Positions 34,481 to 42,833 of a DNA stretch of 64,000 nt are shown here, in pieces. The notes under the pieces are model-generated. The model made no database searches. It had not been told where the DNA came from and saw only the letters and a program-made list of their open reading frames with translations. The translations under genes were made by a program, and so were the position numbers. The stretch is from Sphingomonas qomolangmaensis. GTDB taxonomy: Bacteria; Pseudomonadota; Alphaproteobacteria; Sphingomonadales; Sphingomonadaceae. Positions within the stretch are counted from its first letter, which is position 1. The number at the start of each line of letters is the position of its first letter. The stretch spans positions 2,665,501 to 2,729,500 of the forward strand of contig NZ_CP101740.1 in assembly GCF_024496245.1 (NCBI RefSeq), read 5' to 3'.

Positions 34481-34816
34481 TCAGGGCTTGCCGCCGCTGA
34501 GCCGTTTGGCGCCGGCCAGGCCGCGGAGCGCTTCGGTGCGGACCGCCAGTTCCTGCGCTTCGGAGGGCGACAGGCCGTCCTGATCGAAGCGATCCCCGAG
34601 CGCGCCGATGATCCGTACGTCGCGCCGTAGCGATCGCGCCTCGCGGCGGTCCAGCTGGCCCGACCGGCGGCCGTCGCGGATCGATTCGGTGATGTCGCGG
34701 GTGCCGTCGGCGGGGCGGATCGCGATCGGGGTGGTCGGCAGCTCGAAGGCGGTACGACCGCCGTCCCAGATCTGGCTACCCGCCGCCAGTGCCAGCCATG
34801 TCGCTACCCACGCCAT
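34481..34816 (-). CDS. Hypothetical exported protein
   Basis: 111 residues with a weak hydrophobic N-terminus (MAWVATWLALAAGSQI) that may be a signal peptide. The rest is Arg/Glu/Gly-rich, with ITESIRDGRRSGQLDRREARSLRRDVR and a helical tail. I do not recognise a domain. It is the only minus-strand gene within the tdk-truB stretch and interrupts the cluster. Confidence 0.6.
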   Translation of the reverse strand: MAWVATWLALAAGSQIWDGGRTAFELPTTPIAIRPADGTRDITESIRDGRRSGQLDRREARSLRRDVRIIGALGDRFDQDGLSPSEAQELAVRTEALRGLAGAKRLSGGKP

Positions 34817-34914
34817 ATCGCCCTCCCTGCATGTCGGCGCGATGCTCGCGCGGCGCGGCTTTCGGAAGGCTGAACGGGCTGGGGTTTCGTGGTGGCAGCG
34901 GCTAAGCCGCGGCG

Positions 34915-35904
34915 ATGCATGGCTGGATCATTCTCGACAAACCGCTGGGGCTCGGATCGACGCAGGGGGTGAGCGCGGTCAAGCGCGCGCTGCGCAGCGG
35001 GGGATATGCCAAGGCCAAGGTGGGGCATGGCGGTACGCTCGACCCGCTGGCGACCGGCGTGCTGCCGATCGCGGTGGGCGAGGCGACCAAGCTTGCGGGG
35101 CGGATGCTCGATGCGAGCAAGGAGTACGACTTCACGATCGGGTTCGGGGTGCAGACCGATACGCTCGACCTGGAAGGCAAGGCGGTCGCTACAAGCGACG
35201 TGCGGCCGACCATGGCGGCGGTCGAGGCGGTGCTGGGGCGCTTCACCGGGCCGATCGAGCAGGTGCCGCCGGCCTATTCGGCGCTGAAGGTGGGGGGCGA
35301 GCGCGCTTACGACCTGGCGCGGGCGGGCGGGGAGGTGGTGCTCGCGACGCGATCGGTGACGGTGCACGACCTGCGTTTTTCCCCTGCCACGGGGAGGTGG
35401 CGCGCCGACGGCGCGACGGAGGGGGAGGATGCGCAGGTGTTCGCGAGTCCGCCCCCTCCGTCTGCCTTCGGCAGCCACCTCCCCCTGGCGGGGGAGGAGA
35501 TTGGGGAGGTTACGCTTGCCGCGCATGTGTCGAAGGGGACCTATATCCGCAGCCTGGCGCGCGACATCGCGATCGCGCTCGGCACCGTCGGGCATGTGAC
35601 GATGTTGCGGCGGACGCGGGCGGGCCCGTTCGGGCTCGATACCGCGATTTCGCTGGACAAATTGGCCGAAATGGCTAATGCCCGCGCGCTTGAAGACATC
35701 ATCCTGCCATTGAGGGCGGGGCTGGACGACATCCCGGCTCTACCCCTCTCCCCCGACCAGGCAGGTGCGCTCCGACAGGGGCGGGTGTTGGTCGGGATCG
35801 CCGTTGACGATGGCCAATACTTTGCGATGCTGGCCGATGTGCCGGTAGCGCTGGTCGAGGTTTCGGGCCGAGAGGCTCGTGTCGTTCGCGGCTTCAACCT
35901 CTAA
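34915..35904 (+). CDS. truB: tRNA pseudouridine(55) synthase TruB
   Basis: 329 residues. [33 protein letters not shown] (catalytic Asp) and [20 protein letters not shown] are the standard TruB motifs, and [14 protein letters not shown] [15 protein letters not shown] follows. It makes pseudouridine 55 in the T-loop of tRNAs. An insert of roughly 43 residues, about 156-198, is encoded by a palindromic repeat (listed separately) and splits the protein between TVHDLRF and LAAHVSKG; without it the length would be normal. Whether the enzyme stays active is unknown, but catalytic motifs and frame are intact. Confidence 0.93.
   Translation: MHGWIILDKPLGLGSTQGVSAVKRALRSGGYAKAKVGHGGTLDPLATGVLPIAVGEATKLAGRMLDASKEYDFTIGFGVQTDTLDLEGKAVATSDVRPTMAAVEAVLGRFTGPIEQVPPAYSALKVGGERAYDLARAGGEVVLATRSVTVHDLRFSPATGRWRADGATEGEDAQVFASPPPPSAFGSHLPLAGEEIGEVTLAAHVSKGTYIRSLARDIAIALGTVGHVTMLRRTRAGPFGLDTAISLDKLAEMANARALEDIILPLRAGLDDIPALPLSPDQAGALRQGRVLVGIAVDDGQYFAMLADVPVALVEVSGREARVVRGFNL
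35380..35508. repeat. Palindromic element inserted in frame inside truB
   Basis: Inverted arms near 35381-35401 and 35474-35493 (GCCACCTCCCCCTGGC type) and an inner pair (GACGGAGGGGG at 35415-35425 against CCCCCTCCGTC at 35452-35462) mark a copy of the repeat family seen in tandem at 46298-46655. It is translated as a low-complexity peptide and preserves the truB frame. Confidence 0.75.
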
Positions 35905-35918
35905 TCGAAAGGATCACG

Positions 35919-36188
35919 ATGTCGATCACGCCCGAGCGCAAGGATGCGCTCATCAAGGAACATGGCCGCGCGAGCGGCGACACCGGCAGCCCCGAGGTCC
36001 AGGTCGCAATCTTGACCGACCGGATCGTCACGCTGACCGACCATTTCAAGACGCACGCCAAAGACAACCACTCGCGGCGTGGGTTGTTGATGATGGTCAA
36101 CAAGCGCCGCACCTTGCTCGACTATCTGAAGAAGAAGGATGTCGAGCGGTACCAGTCGCTGATCGGCAAGCTGGGTCTTCGCAAATAA
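35919..36188 (+). CDS. rpsO: Ribosomal protein S15
   Basis: 89 residues of the normal length. [28 protein letters not shown] and [24 protein letters not shown] are the S15 signature. A primary binding protein of the 30S platform. AAAGGA lies upstream of the ATG, 14 bases after truB. A strong terminator follows, but pnp lies beyond it, the usual rpsO-pnp order. Confidence 0.98.
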   Translation: MSITPERKDALIKEHGRASGDTGSPEVQVAILTDRIVTLTDHFKTHAKDNHSRRGLLMMVNKRRTLLDYLKKKDVERYQSLIGKLGLRK

Positions 36189-36192
36189 TCTC

Positions 36193-36218
36193 AACGGCCC
36201 CCTCGCGGGGGCCGTTTT
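36193..36218 (+). terminator. Rho-independent terminator after rpsO
   Basis: AACGGCCCCC-TCGC-GGGGGCCGTT followed by Ts, starting five bases after the rpsO stop. It should end or attenuate transcripts from the rimP-rpsO side before pnp. Confidence 0.92.
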
Positions 36219-36346
36219 GCTATCGGGGCCGGAGCAATTCGGTTTTGGCCCTGCGTTCCATCGCTCAGGCGGTGGAGCCAAGCCGGGCCACCATCGGCCC
36301 GCACACAGGCCCCGGCTGCATCGGGCGGCCGGATGAAGGAAAATCA

Positions 36347-38713
36347 ATGTTCGACATGAAGAAAGTGGAAATCGAGTGGGGCGGACAGACCCTGACGCTC
36401 GAAACCGGCCGCGTTGCGCGGCAGGCCGATGGCGCCGTGATGGCGACGCTCGGCGAGACCGTGGTGCTGTGCGCCGTCACCGCCGCCAAGTCGGTGAAGG
36501 AAGGCCAGGATTTCTTCCCGCTGACCGTCCATTACCAGGAAAAATTCTCGGCTGCCGGCCGCATCCCCGGCGGCTTCTTCAAGCGTGAGCGCGGCGCGAC
36601 CGAAAAGGAAACGCTGACCAGCCGCCTGATCGACCGTCCGATCCGCCCGTTGTTCCCAGAAGGGTTTTACAACGAGATCAACGTGATCTGCCAGGTGCTG
36701 TCGTATGACGGCGCGAACGAGCCCGACATCCTGGCGATGGTCGCGGCATCGGCTGCGCTGACGATTTCGGGCGTGCCCTTCATGGGCCCGATCGGCGCGG
36801 CGCGCGTCGGCTATGTCGACGGCGAATATGTGCTGAACCCCACCACCGCACAGGCACGCGACGGCGATCTCGACCTGGTCGTCGCCGCCACCGGCAACGC
36901 GGTGATGATGGTCGAATCCGAAGCCAAGGAGCTGTCGGAAGAGATCATGCTGGGCGCGGTGCAGTTCGCGCACAAGGCGTGCCGCCAGGCGGTGAACGCG
37001 GTGATCGACCTGGCCGAGCAGGCCGCCAAGGATCCTTGGGAAATGGCCGAGCAGGCCGATCTTTCGAAGGCCAAGGACAAGCTGAAGAAGCTGATCGGCA
37101 AGGATATCGCGGCTGCCTACAAGGTGACCGACAAGTCCAAGCGTTCGAACATGCTCAACGAAGCGCGCGCCAAGGGCAAGGCGGCGTTCGCCGATGCAGC
37201 CCCGCAGGACCAGATGGCCGCGGGCAAGCTGATGAAGAAGCTCGAGGCCGAGATCGTCCGCGGCGCCATCCTGAAGGACGGCACCCGCATCGACGGTCGC
37301 ACCACGACGCAGATCCGTCCGATCGAGGCGATGGTGCATTTCCTGCCGCGCGCGCACGGTTCGGCGCTTTTCACCCGCGGCGAGACGCAGGCGATCTGCA
37401 CCACGACGCTGGGCACCAAGGACGCCGAGCAGATGATCGACGGCCTGGACGGCCTGAGCTATTCGAACTTCATGCTGCACTATAACTTCCCGCCCTATTC
37501 GGTCGGTGAAGTCGGTCGCTTCGGTGCGCCGGGCCGCCGCGAAGTCGGCCATGGCAAGCTCGCCTGGCGCGCGCTGCACCCGGTGCTGCCGAGCAAGGAC
37601 GAGTTCCCGTACACGATCCGCGTATTGTCGGATATCACCGAGTCGAACGGTTCGTCGTCGATGGCGACGGTCTGCGGCGGTTCGCTGTCGATGATGGATG
37701 CTGGCGTGCCGCTGAAGCGCCCGGTTTCGGGCATCGCGATGGGGCTGATCCTGGAAGGCAAGGATTTCGCGGTCATCAGCGACATCCTGGGTGACGAGGA
37801 TCATCTGGGCGACATGGACTTCAAGGTCGCGGGCACGTCCGAGGGCATCACGACGATGCAGATGGACATCAAGATCGCCGGCATCACCGAAGAGATCATG
37901 AAGCAGGCACTGGCACAGGCCAAGGAAGGCCGCGCGCACATCCTGGGCGAAATGGCCAAGGCGCTCGATTCGACGCGTACCGAGCTGTCGGCGCACGCGC
38001 CGCGGATCGAGACGATGCAGATCGACAAGGCCAAGATCCGTGAAGTGATCGGCACCGGCGGCAAGGTGATCCGCGAGATCGTCGCCACCACCGGCGCCAA
38101 GGTCGACATCGACGACGAGGGCCTGATCAAGGTGTCGTCGTCCGACGTGGCGCAGATCGAGGCCGCGATGGCGTGGATTCGCGGGATCACTGAGGAAGCC
38201 GAAGTCGGCAAGGTCTATGACGGCAAGGTCGTCAACCTGGTCGATTTCGGGGCATTCGTGAACTTCATGGGCGGCAAGGACGGGCTGGTCCATGTTTCGG
38301 AAATCCGCAACGAGCGGGTCGAGAAGGTGGCCGACGTGCTGACCGAAGGCCAGGCCGTGAAGGTCAAGGTTCTTGAAGTCGATCCGCGCGGCAAGGTTCG
38401 CCTGTCGATGCGCGTCGTCGACCAGGAAACCGGTGCCGAGCTGGAAGACACCCGCCCGGCGCGCGAGCCGCGTGAAGGCGGCGATCGTGGTCCGCGCGGC
38501 CCGCGGCGCGACGGTGACGGCGGCCGTGGCGGTCGTGGTCCTGGCGGTGGCGGCGGTGAGCGTGGCGGCGGCGAGCGTGGCGGTCGCGACGACAGCCGCG
38601 GTCCGCGGCGCGATCGCGGGGCCGGCGGCGGCGAAGGCCGTGGCCCACGCAACGACGGTCCGAAGGACGATGGCGGCGATATCGGCCTGCCTTCGTTCAT
38701 CACCGAAAACTGA
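36347..38713 (+). CDS. pnp: Polyribonucleotide nucleotidyltransferase (PNPase)
   Basis: 788 residues. Two RNase PH cores ([43 protein letters not shown]) flank an alpha-helical linker, then a KH domain ([16 protein letters not shown]) and an S1 domain (about 620-690, [31 protein letters not shown]). A Gly/Arg-rich tail (about 700-788) with [12 protein letters not shown] may bind RNA or RNase E. It degrades RNA 3' to 5' with phosphate. GGAAAATCA before ATG 36347 fixes the start within a longer open frame. A classic terminator follows. Confidence 0.97.
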   Translation: MFDMKKVEIEWGGQTLTLETGRVARQADGAVMATLGETVVLCAVTAAKSVKEGQDFFPLTVHYQEKFSAAGRIPGGFFKRERGATEKETLTSRLIDRPIRPLFPEGFYNEINVICQVLSYDGANEPDILAMVAASAALTISGVPFMGPIGAARVGYVDGEYVLNPTTAQARDGDLDLVVAATGNAVMMVESEAKELSEEIMLGAVQFAHKACRQAVNAVIDLAEQAAKDPWEMAEQADLSKAKDKLKKLIGKDIAAAYKVTDKSKRSNMLNEARAKGKAAFADAAPQDQMAAGKLMKKLEAEIVRGAILKDGTRIDGRTTTQIRPIEAMVHFLPRAHGSALFTRGETQAICTTTLGTKDAEQMIDGLDGLSYSNFMLHYNFPPYSVGEVGRFGAPGRREVGHGKLAWRALHPVLPSKDEFPYTIRVLSDITESNGSSSMATVCGGSLSMMDAGVPLKRPVSGIAMGLILEGKDFAVISDILGDEDHLGDMDFKVAGTSEGITTMQMDIKIAGITEEIMKQALAQAKEGRAHILGEMAKALDSTRTELSAHAPRIETMQIDKAKIREVIGTGGKVIREIVATTGAKVDIDDEGLIKVSSSDVAQIEAAMAWIRGITEEAEVGKVYDGKVVNLVDFGAFVNFMGGKDGLVHVSEIRNERVEKVADVLTEGQAVKVKVLEVDPRGKVRLSMRVVDQETGAELEDTRPAREPREGGDRGPRGPRRDGDGGRGGRGPGGGGGERGGGERGGRDDSRGPRRDRGAGGGEGRGPRNDGPKDDGGDIGLPSFITEN

Positions 38714-38740
38714 TCCGCGCGATCAACGACGAAGGACAAA

Positions 38741-38766
38741 GGGAGCCGCTTGCGGCTCCCTTTTTT
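38741..38766 (+). terminator. Rho-independent terminator after pnp
   Basis: GGGAGCCGC-TT-GCGGCTCCC and six Ts form a textbook terminator 28 bases after the pnp stop. Confidence 0.95.
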
Positions 38767-38857
38767 CATGGCAACGCCGTTTGCCGATGGGCAAACTTGC
38801 TCGAGATCAAAGACATGGCGGCATATTGATGTTGTTACGGCAGCGTTGCGTACACAA

Positions 38858-39871
38858 GTGAACAAAGGGGGTGCGAAAACGCACCTGATCGAGCGGTTGC
38901 CGCTCTTGCCCGACCAGCCGTTGCTGGCGGTAGCATCGACGACTCTGCTGATCGCGGTCGCCTTCGTGCTGCGGCTGATCGCCGATCCGGTGCTGCCGCC
39001 GGGCTTTCCCTTCGTCACCTTCTTCCCCGCGGTGATCCTCGCCTCGGCGCTGTTCGGGTCGCGGATGGGCGTGTTCGCCGGGGTCGCGTGCGGGCTGCTC
39101 GCCTGGTATTGCTTCATCGGCGATCGCAACAGCTTCGATCTGGGCTGGAGCGGGATCGTCGCGATGGCGTTCTATACCGCGGTGGTCACCACCGATGTCG
39201 CGATCATCCATTGGATGCAGCGCGCCAACCGCAAGCTGGCGCATGAGCGCGAGCTGAGCCGCACGCTCGCCGAGACGCGGCAATTGCTGTTCCACGAGCT
39301 CCAGCATCGCGTGTCGAACAACCTGCAGGTGGCGGCGGGGCTGATCTCACTGCAGAAGCGCCAAGTGCGCGACGAGGATGCGCGCGCGGCGCTCGACGAG
39401 GCGGCGCGGCGGCTGGGGTTGATCGGACGGATCAGCCGGCAATTATACGACGCCGGCGGCAGCGCGCGGCGGATGCGCGATTTCCTAGAGCCGCTGTGCA
39501 ACGACGTGATCGAGGCGAGCGGTCGCCCGGGCATCAGCTGCAACGTGATCGTCGATGACGACGCGTTGCTGTCGGCCGATGCCGCGATCCCGCTGGCGCT
39601 GATCGTCGCGGAGGCGATGGCGAACGCGATCGAGCACGGCTTTGCCGGCCGCGACCACGGGGTGATCGATGTCGAGCTGTCGCGCGACGGCGGTTCGCAG
39701 GTGCGGATCGAGATTCGCGACGATGGCCACGGCCTGCCCGAAGGGTTCGACATCGACGCGAGCGACAGCCTGGGACTGCGGATCGCGCGGACGCTGGCGG
39801 GGCAGCTCGACGGCAGCTTCGAGCTGGTGCGCGGTACCGGCGCTACGGCGCGGTTGCTGATACCGGCTTAA
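38858..39871 (+). CDS. DUF4118 membrane sensor histidine kinase (HisKA_2/HWE-like)
   Basis: 337 residues. Three or four hydrophobic segments (about 20-110: LLAVASTTLLIAVAFVLRLI, FVTFFPAVILASALFG, FAGVACGLLAWYCF) form a DUF4118-like sensor. The kinase core has HELQHRVSNNLQV with the phospho-acceptor histidine, then ATPase motifs with LIVAEAMANAIEHGF and IRDDGHGLP, LGLRIARTLAGQL. No response-regulator gene adjoins. The start is uncertain: ATG 38768 is inside the same frame but right after the pnp terminator, so GTG 38858 is chosen; no strong ribosome site is seen. Confidence 0.82.
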   Translation: MNKGGAKTHLIERLPLLPDQPLLAVASTTLLIAVAFVLRLIADPVLPPGFPFVTFFPAVILASALFGSRMGVFAGVACGLLAWYCFIGDRNSFDLGWSGIVAMAFYTAVVTTDVAIIHWMQRANRKLAHERELSRTLAETRQLLFHELQHRVSNNLQVAAGLISLQKRQVRDEDARAALDEAARRLGLIGRISRQLYDAGGSARRMRDFLEPLCNDVIEASGRPGISCNVIVDDDALLSADAAIPLALIVAEAMANAIEHGFAGRDHGVIDVELSRDGGSQVRIEIRDDGHGLPEGFDIDASDSLGLRIARTLAGQLDGSFELVRGTGATARLLIPA

Positions 39872-39942
39872 GTCCGGGGCTGTTTGGGGGAACGATCGCC
39901 CTGGTTCGACCGCTGAGCGCCTGAATCAACAGGAGTGCTAAT

Positions 39943-40311
39943 ATGGAAGACGATCGGGTCTGGCGTTTCGAGGAAAGCCTGTGGACCGGCGATGCCGAGC
40001 ATTATCGCGAGGCGATCGACGGTGAATGCCTGATGGTGCTGCCGACCCCGCCCTTCGTGATGAGCGGCGCGCAGGCGATCGAGGCGGTGGCCGCCACGCC
40101 GCGCTGGGCCAAGATAGCTTTCAGCGACCAGCAGATCGCGCGGCCGCAGGAGGGGCTGATCGTCGTCGCCTATGGCGTGGAGGCCGAGCGCGAGGGTGAG
40201 GAGCCCTACACCGCGCATTGCACCTCGACCTATCGGCGGATCGAGCATGAGTTGTGGCGGGTGGTGCAGCACCAGCAGACGCCGCCATTGGTGGCTACCG
40301 GCGAGGCGTAA
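39943..40311 (+). CDS. NTF2-like/SnoaL-fold protein (DUF4440-like)
   Basis: 122 residues. The pattern EESLWTGDAEHYREAIDGECLMVLPTPPFVMSGAQAIEAVA with VAYGVEAERE and YTAHCTSTYRRIEHELWRVVQHQQTP fits small NTF2-like cone-fold proteins, whose members range from enzymes to immunity proteins. No catalytic residues can be assigned. AGGAG is upstream of the ATG. It is on the plus strand and followed by the convergent ssrA gene. Confidence 0.75.
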   Translation: MEDDRVWRFEESLWTGDAEHYREAIDGECLMVLPTPPFVMSGAQAIEAVAATPRWAKIAFSDQQIARPQEGLIVVAYGVEAEREGEEPYTAHCTSTYRRIEHELWRVVQHQQTPPLVATGEA

Positions 40312-40381
40312 GCCAGTTACGCTCGATCGCCTCGAACCTGCGTTCGGGGCGATTTTGACATGTGTGAAGCTGAAATCGGGT

Positions 40382-40745
40382 GGGGAGCTTCTGTTGCTCG
40401 GTGCTCCCCGTACCGCCGTAACGCTTCTGTTGCCCGGTGCGTCCAACCGCGCTTTTGGCCTACTTAACGTCCACCCGTGAGGGTATCAGTTAGGCAGCAA
40501 TCGCGAATGCCTCGTTATCGTTGGCATTTATGTTATGGGCCGTTGCGGTGGACCCATGCCGAGCGAAAGCTGCGTCGTTCAACACACGTCGATCCTAGTT
40601 CGGCCCCGTCAGGACCGGTCGCGCCCTGAAAGGGCAACCGGTTTTGGTGGAGCCGCCGGGTACTGCCCCCGGGTCCGCTGCGTCTATGACACGCAACATT
40701 TTATCGCTATAGCCGGGCGAACCCGGCCCGTCCGATATAGGCGAT
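40382..40745 (-). ncRNA. ssrA: Transfer-messenger RNA, permuted two-piece alphaproteobacterial type
   Basis: On the minus strand, codons at 40525-40490 read GCC AAC GAT AAC GAG GCA and onward to TAA, encoding the tag ANDNEAFAIAA. The coding piece begins GGGGCCG at 40607, and the acceptor piece ends CGGCTCC-ACCA at 40645. These form the acceptor stem of a circularly permuted tmRNA with the intervening 40608-40644 removed. It rescues stalled ribosomes with SmpB. Outer ends are approximate: the 5' end lies near a GC-rich hairpin around 40710-40735 and the 3' end near GGGGAGC..GCTCCCC (40382-40409). The flanks (40312-40381, 40746-40852) hold nothing else I recognise. Confidence 0.9.
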
Positions 40746-40852
40746 CGCGCGATAAAGGGAAGATACCGGGCGAGAGCTAAGCTGCGGTTCAGTGACAAAA
40801 TGGCATCGACGCCTTTCCAACGCCACAAAGCGATGCCAAGAGACGACCGATC

Positions 40853-41281
40853 ATGTTGACGCAGCGTTCCCGATACGCCCTTCGCGCGATGATCTTCCTT
40901 GCCGGCCAGCCGATTGCGGGTGCGCCGACACCGATGAATCGTATCGCCGCGCAAGCGAATGTGCCGCGCAAGTTCCTCGAGCTGATCCTCGCCGATCTGC
41001 GCGAGGCGGGGTTCATCGTGTCGACGCGCGGCAAGGCGGGCGGCTATCGCATGGCGCGGCTGCCGCATCTGATTTCGCTGGGCGAGATCATCCGGGTGAT
41101 CGAGGGGCCGCTGGCGCTGGTGCCGTGCGTCAGCCGCACCGCGTATCGCCCGTGCGCCGATTGCAGCGACGAGGCGAGCTGCGCGATCCGCATCGCGATG
41201 GCGCGGGTGCGCGACGAGACCGCGCGGATCCTGGACGGGACGAGCTTGGCGGATACGCAGGCGGAAGCGCTGGCGGCTTAG
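40853..41281 (+). CDS. Rrf2 family transcriptional regulator
   Basis: 142 residues. The winged HTH (MLTQRSRYALRAMIFLAG; PRKFLELILADLREAGFIVSTRGKAGGYRMAR) is typical of Rrf2/IscR/RirA proteins. Cysteines in LVPCVS, RPCADCSDEASCAI could hold a 2Fe-2S cluster, suggesting sensing of iron-sulphur or cysteine status, though the spacing differs from IscR. It is divergent from ssrA with no target gene adjoining; a palindromic repeat lies after it. Confidence 0.9.
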   Translation: MLTQRSRYALRAMIFLAGQPIAGAPTPMNRIAAQANVPRKFLELILADLREAGFIVSTRGKAGGYRMARLPHLISLGEIIRVIEGPLALVPCVSRTAYRPCADCSDEASCAIRIAMARVRDETARILDGTSLADTQAEALAA

Positions 41282-41297
41282 GGGGGCTTCTTCTTAG

Positions 41298-41474
41298 CCC
41301 TCTCCCGCGCGCGGGAGAGGGTTGGGTGAGGGCTCTTCTGCTTCTGCTGTTGCGCCCGCCCGAAAAATCCTCACCGCTGCGACTAGCGGCCGCAAGGGCG
41401 ACCCCAAGTCTCGCTGCCTCTCCCGCAGGCGGGAGAGGGTAAAGGGGTGCTCCTCTCGCGCAGGCGGGAGGGGG
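41298..41474. repeat. Cluster of CTCTCCCGC palindromes after the Rrf2 gene
   Basis: CCCTCTCCCGCGCGCGGGAGAGGG (41298-41321), CCTCTCCCGC-AG-GCGGGAGAGG (41417-41438) and a third imperfect copy touching the mscL stop (41450-41474) are members of the same hairpin family found near infB. They separate the convergent Rrf2 and mscL genes. Confidence 0.75.
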
Positions 41475-41930
41475 TCAGAGGGGCGCCCGGTTCTTCAGTT
41501 CGTCGCGGATCTCGCGCAGCAGGACGATGTCGGCGGGGTCGGCGGCGGGGGGCGCGGTGCCTTCGACCTTTTCCCTTTCCATGCGTGCGAGCATCCGGTT
41601 GACGCTGCGCACCAGCAGGAAGACGATGAAGGCGAGGATGACGAAGTTGAGCACCACCGTCGCGAACGCGCCATAGCCGAACAGCGGGACGCCCGCGGCC
41701 TTGAGCGCGGCATAATCGTTGAGCGAGCCGGCATAGCCCGCGGGCACCGGCCCCAGCCGGACGAAATAGCTGGTGAAATCGAACCCGCCGAAGATCGCGC
41801 CGATGATCGGCATGATGACGTCGTCGGTGAGCGATTTGGTGATCGTGCCGAACGCCGCGCCGATGATCACCCCGACCGCGAGATCGAGCACGTTGCCCCG
41901 CGCGATGAAGGTCTTGAATTCGCCCAGCAT
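41475..41930 (-). CDS. mscL: Large-conductance mechanosensitive channel MscL
   Basis: 151 residues with two membrane spans. [30 protein letters not shown] is the N-terminal amphipathic helix and pore helix, and [19 protein letters not shown] the second span, ending in a cytoplasmic helix. It opens under membrane tension to protect against hypo-osmotic lysis. The periplasmic loop ([26 protein letters not shown]) is typical. GGGGAA upstream of ATG 41930 supports this start. Confidence 0.96.
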   Translation of the reverse strand: MLGEFKTFIARGNVLDLAVGVIIGAAFGTITKSLTDDVIMPIIGAIFGGFDFTSYFVRLGPVPAGYAGSLNDYAALKAAGVPLFGYGAFATVVLNFVILAFIVFLLVRSVNRMLARMEREKVEGTAPPAADPADIVLLREIRDELKNRAPL

Positions 41931-42011
41931 GTCGTTTTCCCCGCGTCGCCTTGCCTTGGCCATTTCATAGCGCGGCGGCGCGCGCTAGGCGAGCGGGCGA
42001 AAGGAACGCCG

Positions 42012-42551
42012 ATGGACCATTTCGACCACGACGCCCCCATTGAGACGATGTGGGAGGGCCGCTTCATTACCGCCAAGCGCAAGGGGCGGTGGGAATATGT
42101 CGCGCGCGCGCGCGGCATCCGTGCGGCGGTGATCGTCGCGATCGATGGGAGCCACGTGCTGCTGGTCGAGCAATATCGCGTGGCGCTGGGGCGGCGGTGC
42201 ATCGAACTGCCCGCGGGGCTGATCGGCGACGAGACCGAGGGCGAGGATATGGGGGTCGCGGCGGCGCGCGAACTCGAGGAGGAAACGGGGTATCGCGCAG
42301 GCTCGATCGAGTCGCTGGGCGAATATTTCTCGTCGCCGGGGATGGTGTCGGAGAGCTTCACCTTGGTGCGCGCGCGCGACCTGGTGCGGGTGAGCGAGGG
42401 CGGCGGGGTACCGGGCGAGGACATCACGGTGCACCGCGTGGCGCTTGGCGAGGTCGCGGCGTTCGTCGCGGCCAAGCGCGCCGAGGGATGCGCGATCGAC
42501 GTCAAGATGCTGATGCTGCTGGCGCCGGCGCTGCTCGGCGGGGTTATTTGA
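42012..42551 (+). CDS. NUDIX hydrolase, ADP-ribose pyrophosphatase-like
   Basis: 179 residues. The NUDIX box G-x5-E-x7-R-E-L-x-E-E-x-G is seen in GDETEGEDMGVAAARELEEETGY, binding Mg2+ for cleavage of nucleoside diphosphate linkages. YVARARGIRAAVIVAIDG and EYFSSPGMVSES are in keeping with the ADP-ribose pyrophosphatase group. An upstream open frame runs through repeats and is not used. The 3' end overlaps the end of the NDUFS4-like gene by eight bases, tail to tail. Confidence 0.9.
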   Translation: MDHFDHDAPIETMWEGRFITAKRKGRWEYVARARGIRAAVIVAIDGSHVLLVEQYRVALGRRCIELPAGLIGDETEGEDMGVAAARELEEETGYRAGSIESLGEYFSSPGMVSESFTLVRARDLVRVSEGGGVPGEDITVHRVALGEVAAFVAAKRAEGCAIDVKMLMLLAPALLGGVI

Positions 42552-42825
42552 AGTTGTCGGCGTAGGCCTGGAGTTTCAGTTTGCGCGCCGGCGCGGGGAC
42601 GACGTGGAAGGCGATGCCTTCGCGCGCGGCATAAGCGGTGGCGGCCTCGAGCGTCGGGAAGCCGAGCTTCACCTGGTCGCGGACGTCGCCCGAACCCGCC
42701 CAGCCGGTGAGCGGATCGGGGCGCTTGGGCTCGGCCTGCTCGAATTCGAGCATCCAGCGGTCGGTGTTGGCGCGGCCCGAGGACATCGCATTCTTGGGGC
42801 GCTGATAGATACGGGCGTTGGGCAT
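42544..42825 (-). CDS. ETC complex I NDUFS4-like subunit
   Basis: 93 residues. MPNARIYQRPKNAMSSGRANTDRWMLEFE and DPLTGWAGSGDVRDQVKLGFPTLEAATAYAAREG match the ETC_C1_NDUFS4/AQDQ family, an accessory subunit of NADH dehydrogenase shared by mitochondria and alphaproteobacteria, located on the matrix/cytoplasmic arm. It stands apart from any nuo operon in the window. Its start lies close to the hrpB stop; both are minus strand. Confidence 0.92.
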   Translation of the reverse strand: MPNARIYQRPKNAMSSGRANTDRWMLEFEQAEPKRPDPLTGWAGSGDVRDQVKLGFPTLEAATAYAAREGIAFHVVPAPARKLKLQAYADNFK

Positions 42826-42833
42826 GGGGCTCC

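Noticed and set aside
40172..40480. Open frame overlapping the end of the NTF2-like gene and the tmRNA
   Set aside because: It lies over the ssrA gene on the opposite strand and encodes no recognisable protein.
41322..42011. N-terminal extension of the NUDIX frame
   Set aside because: The extra 230 residues are coded by repeats and the antisense of mscL; ATG 42012 starts the real domain.
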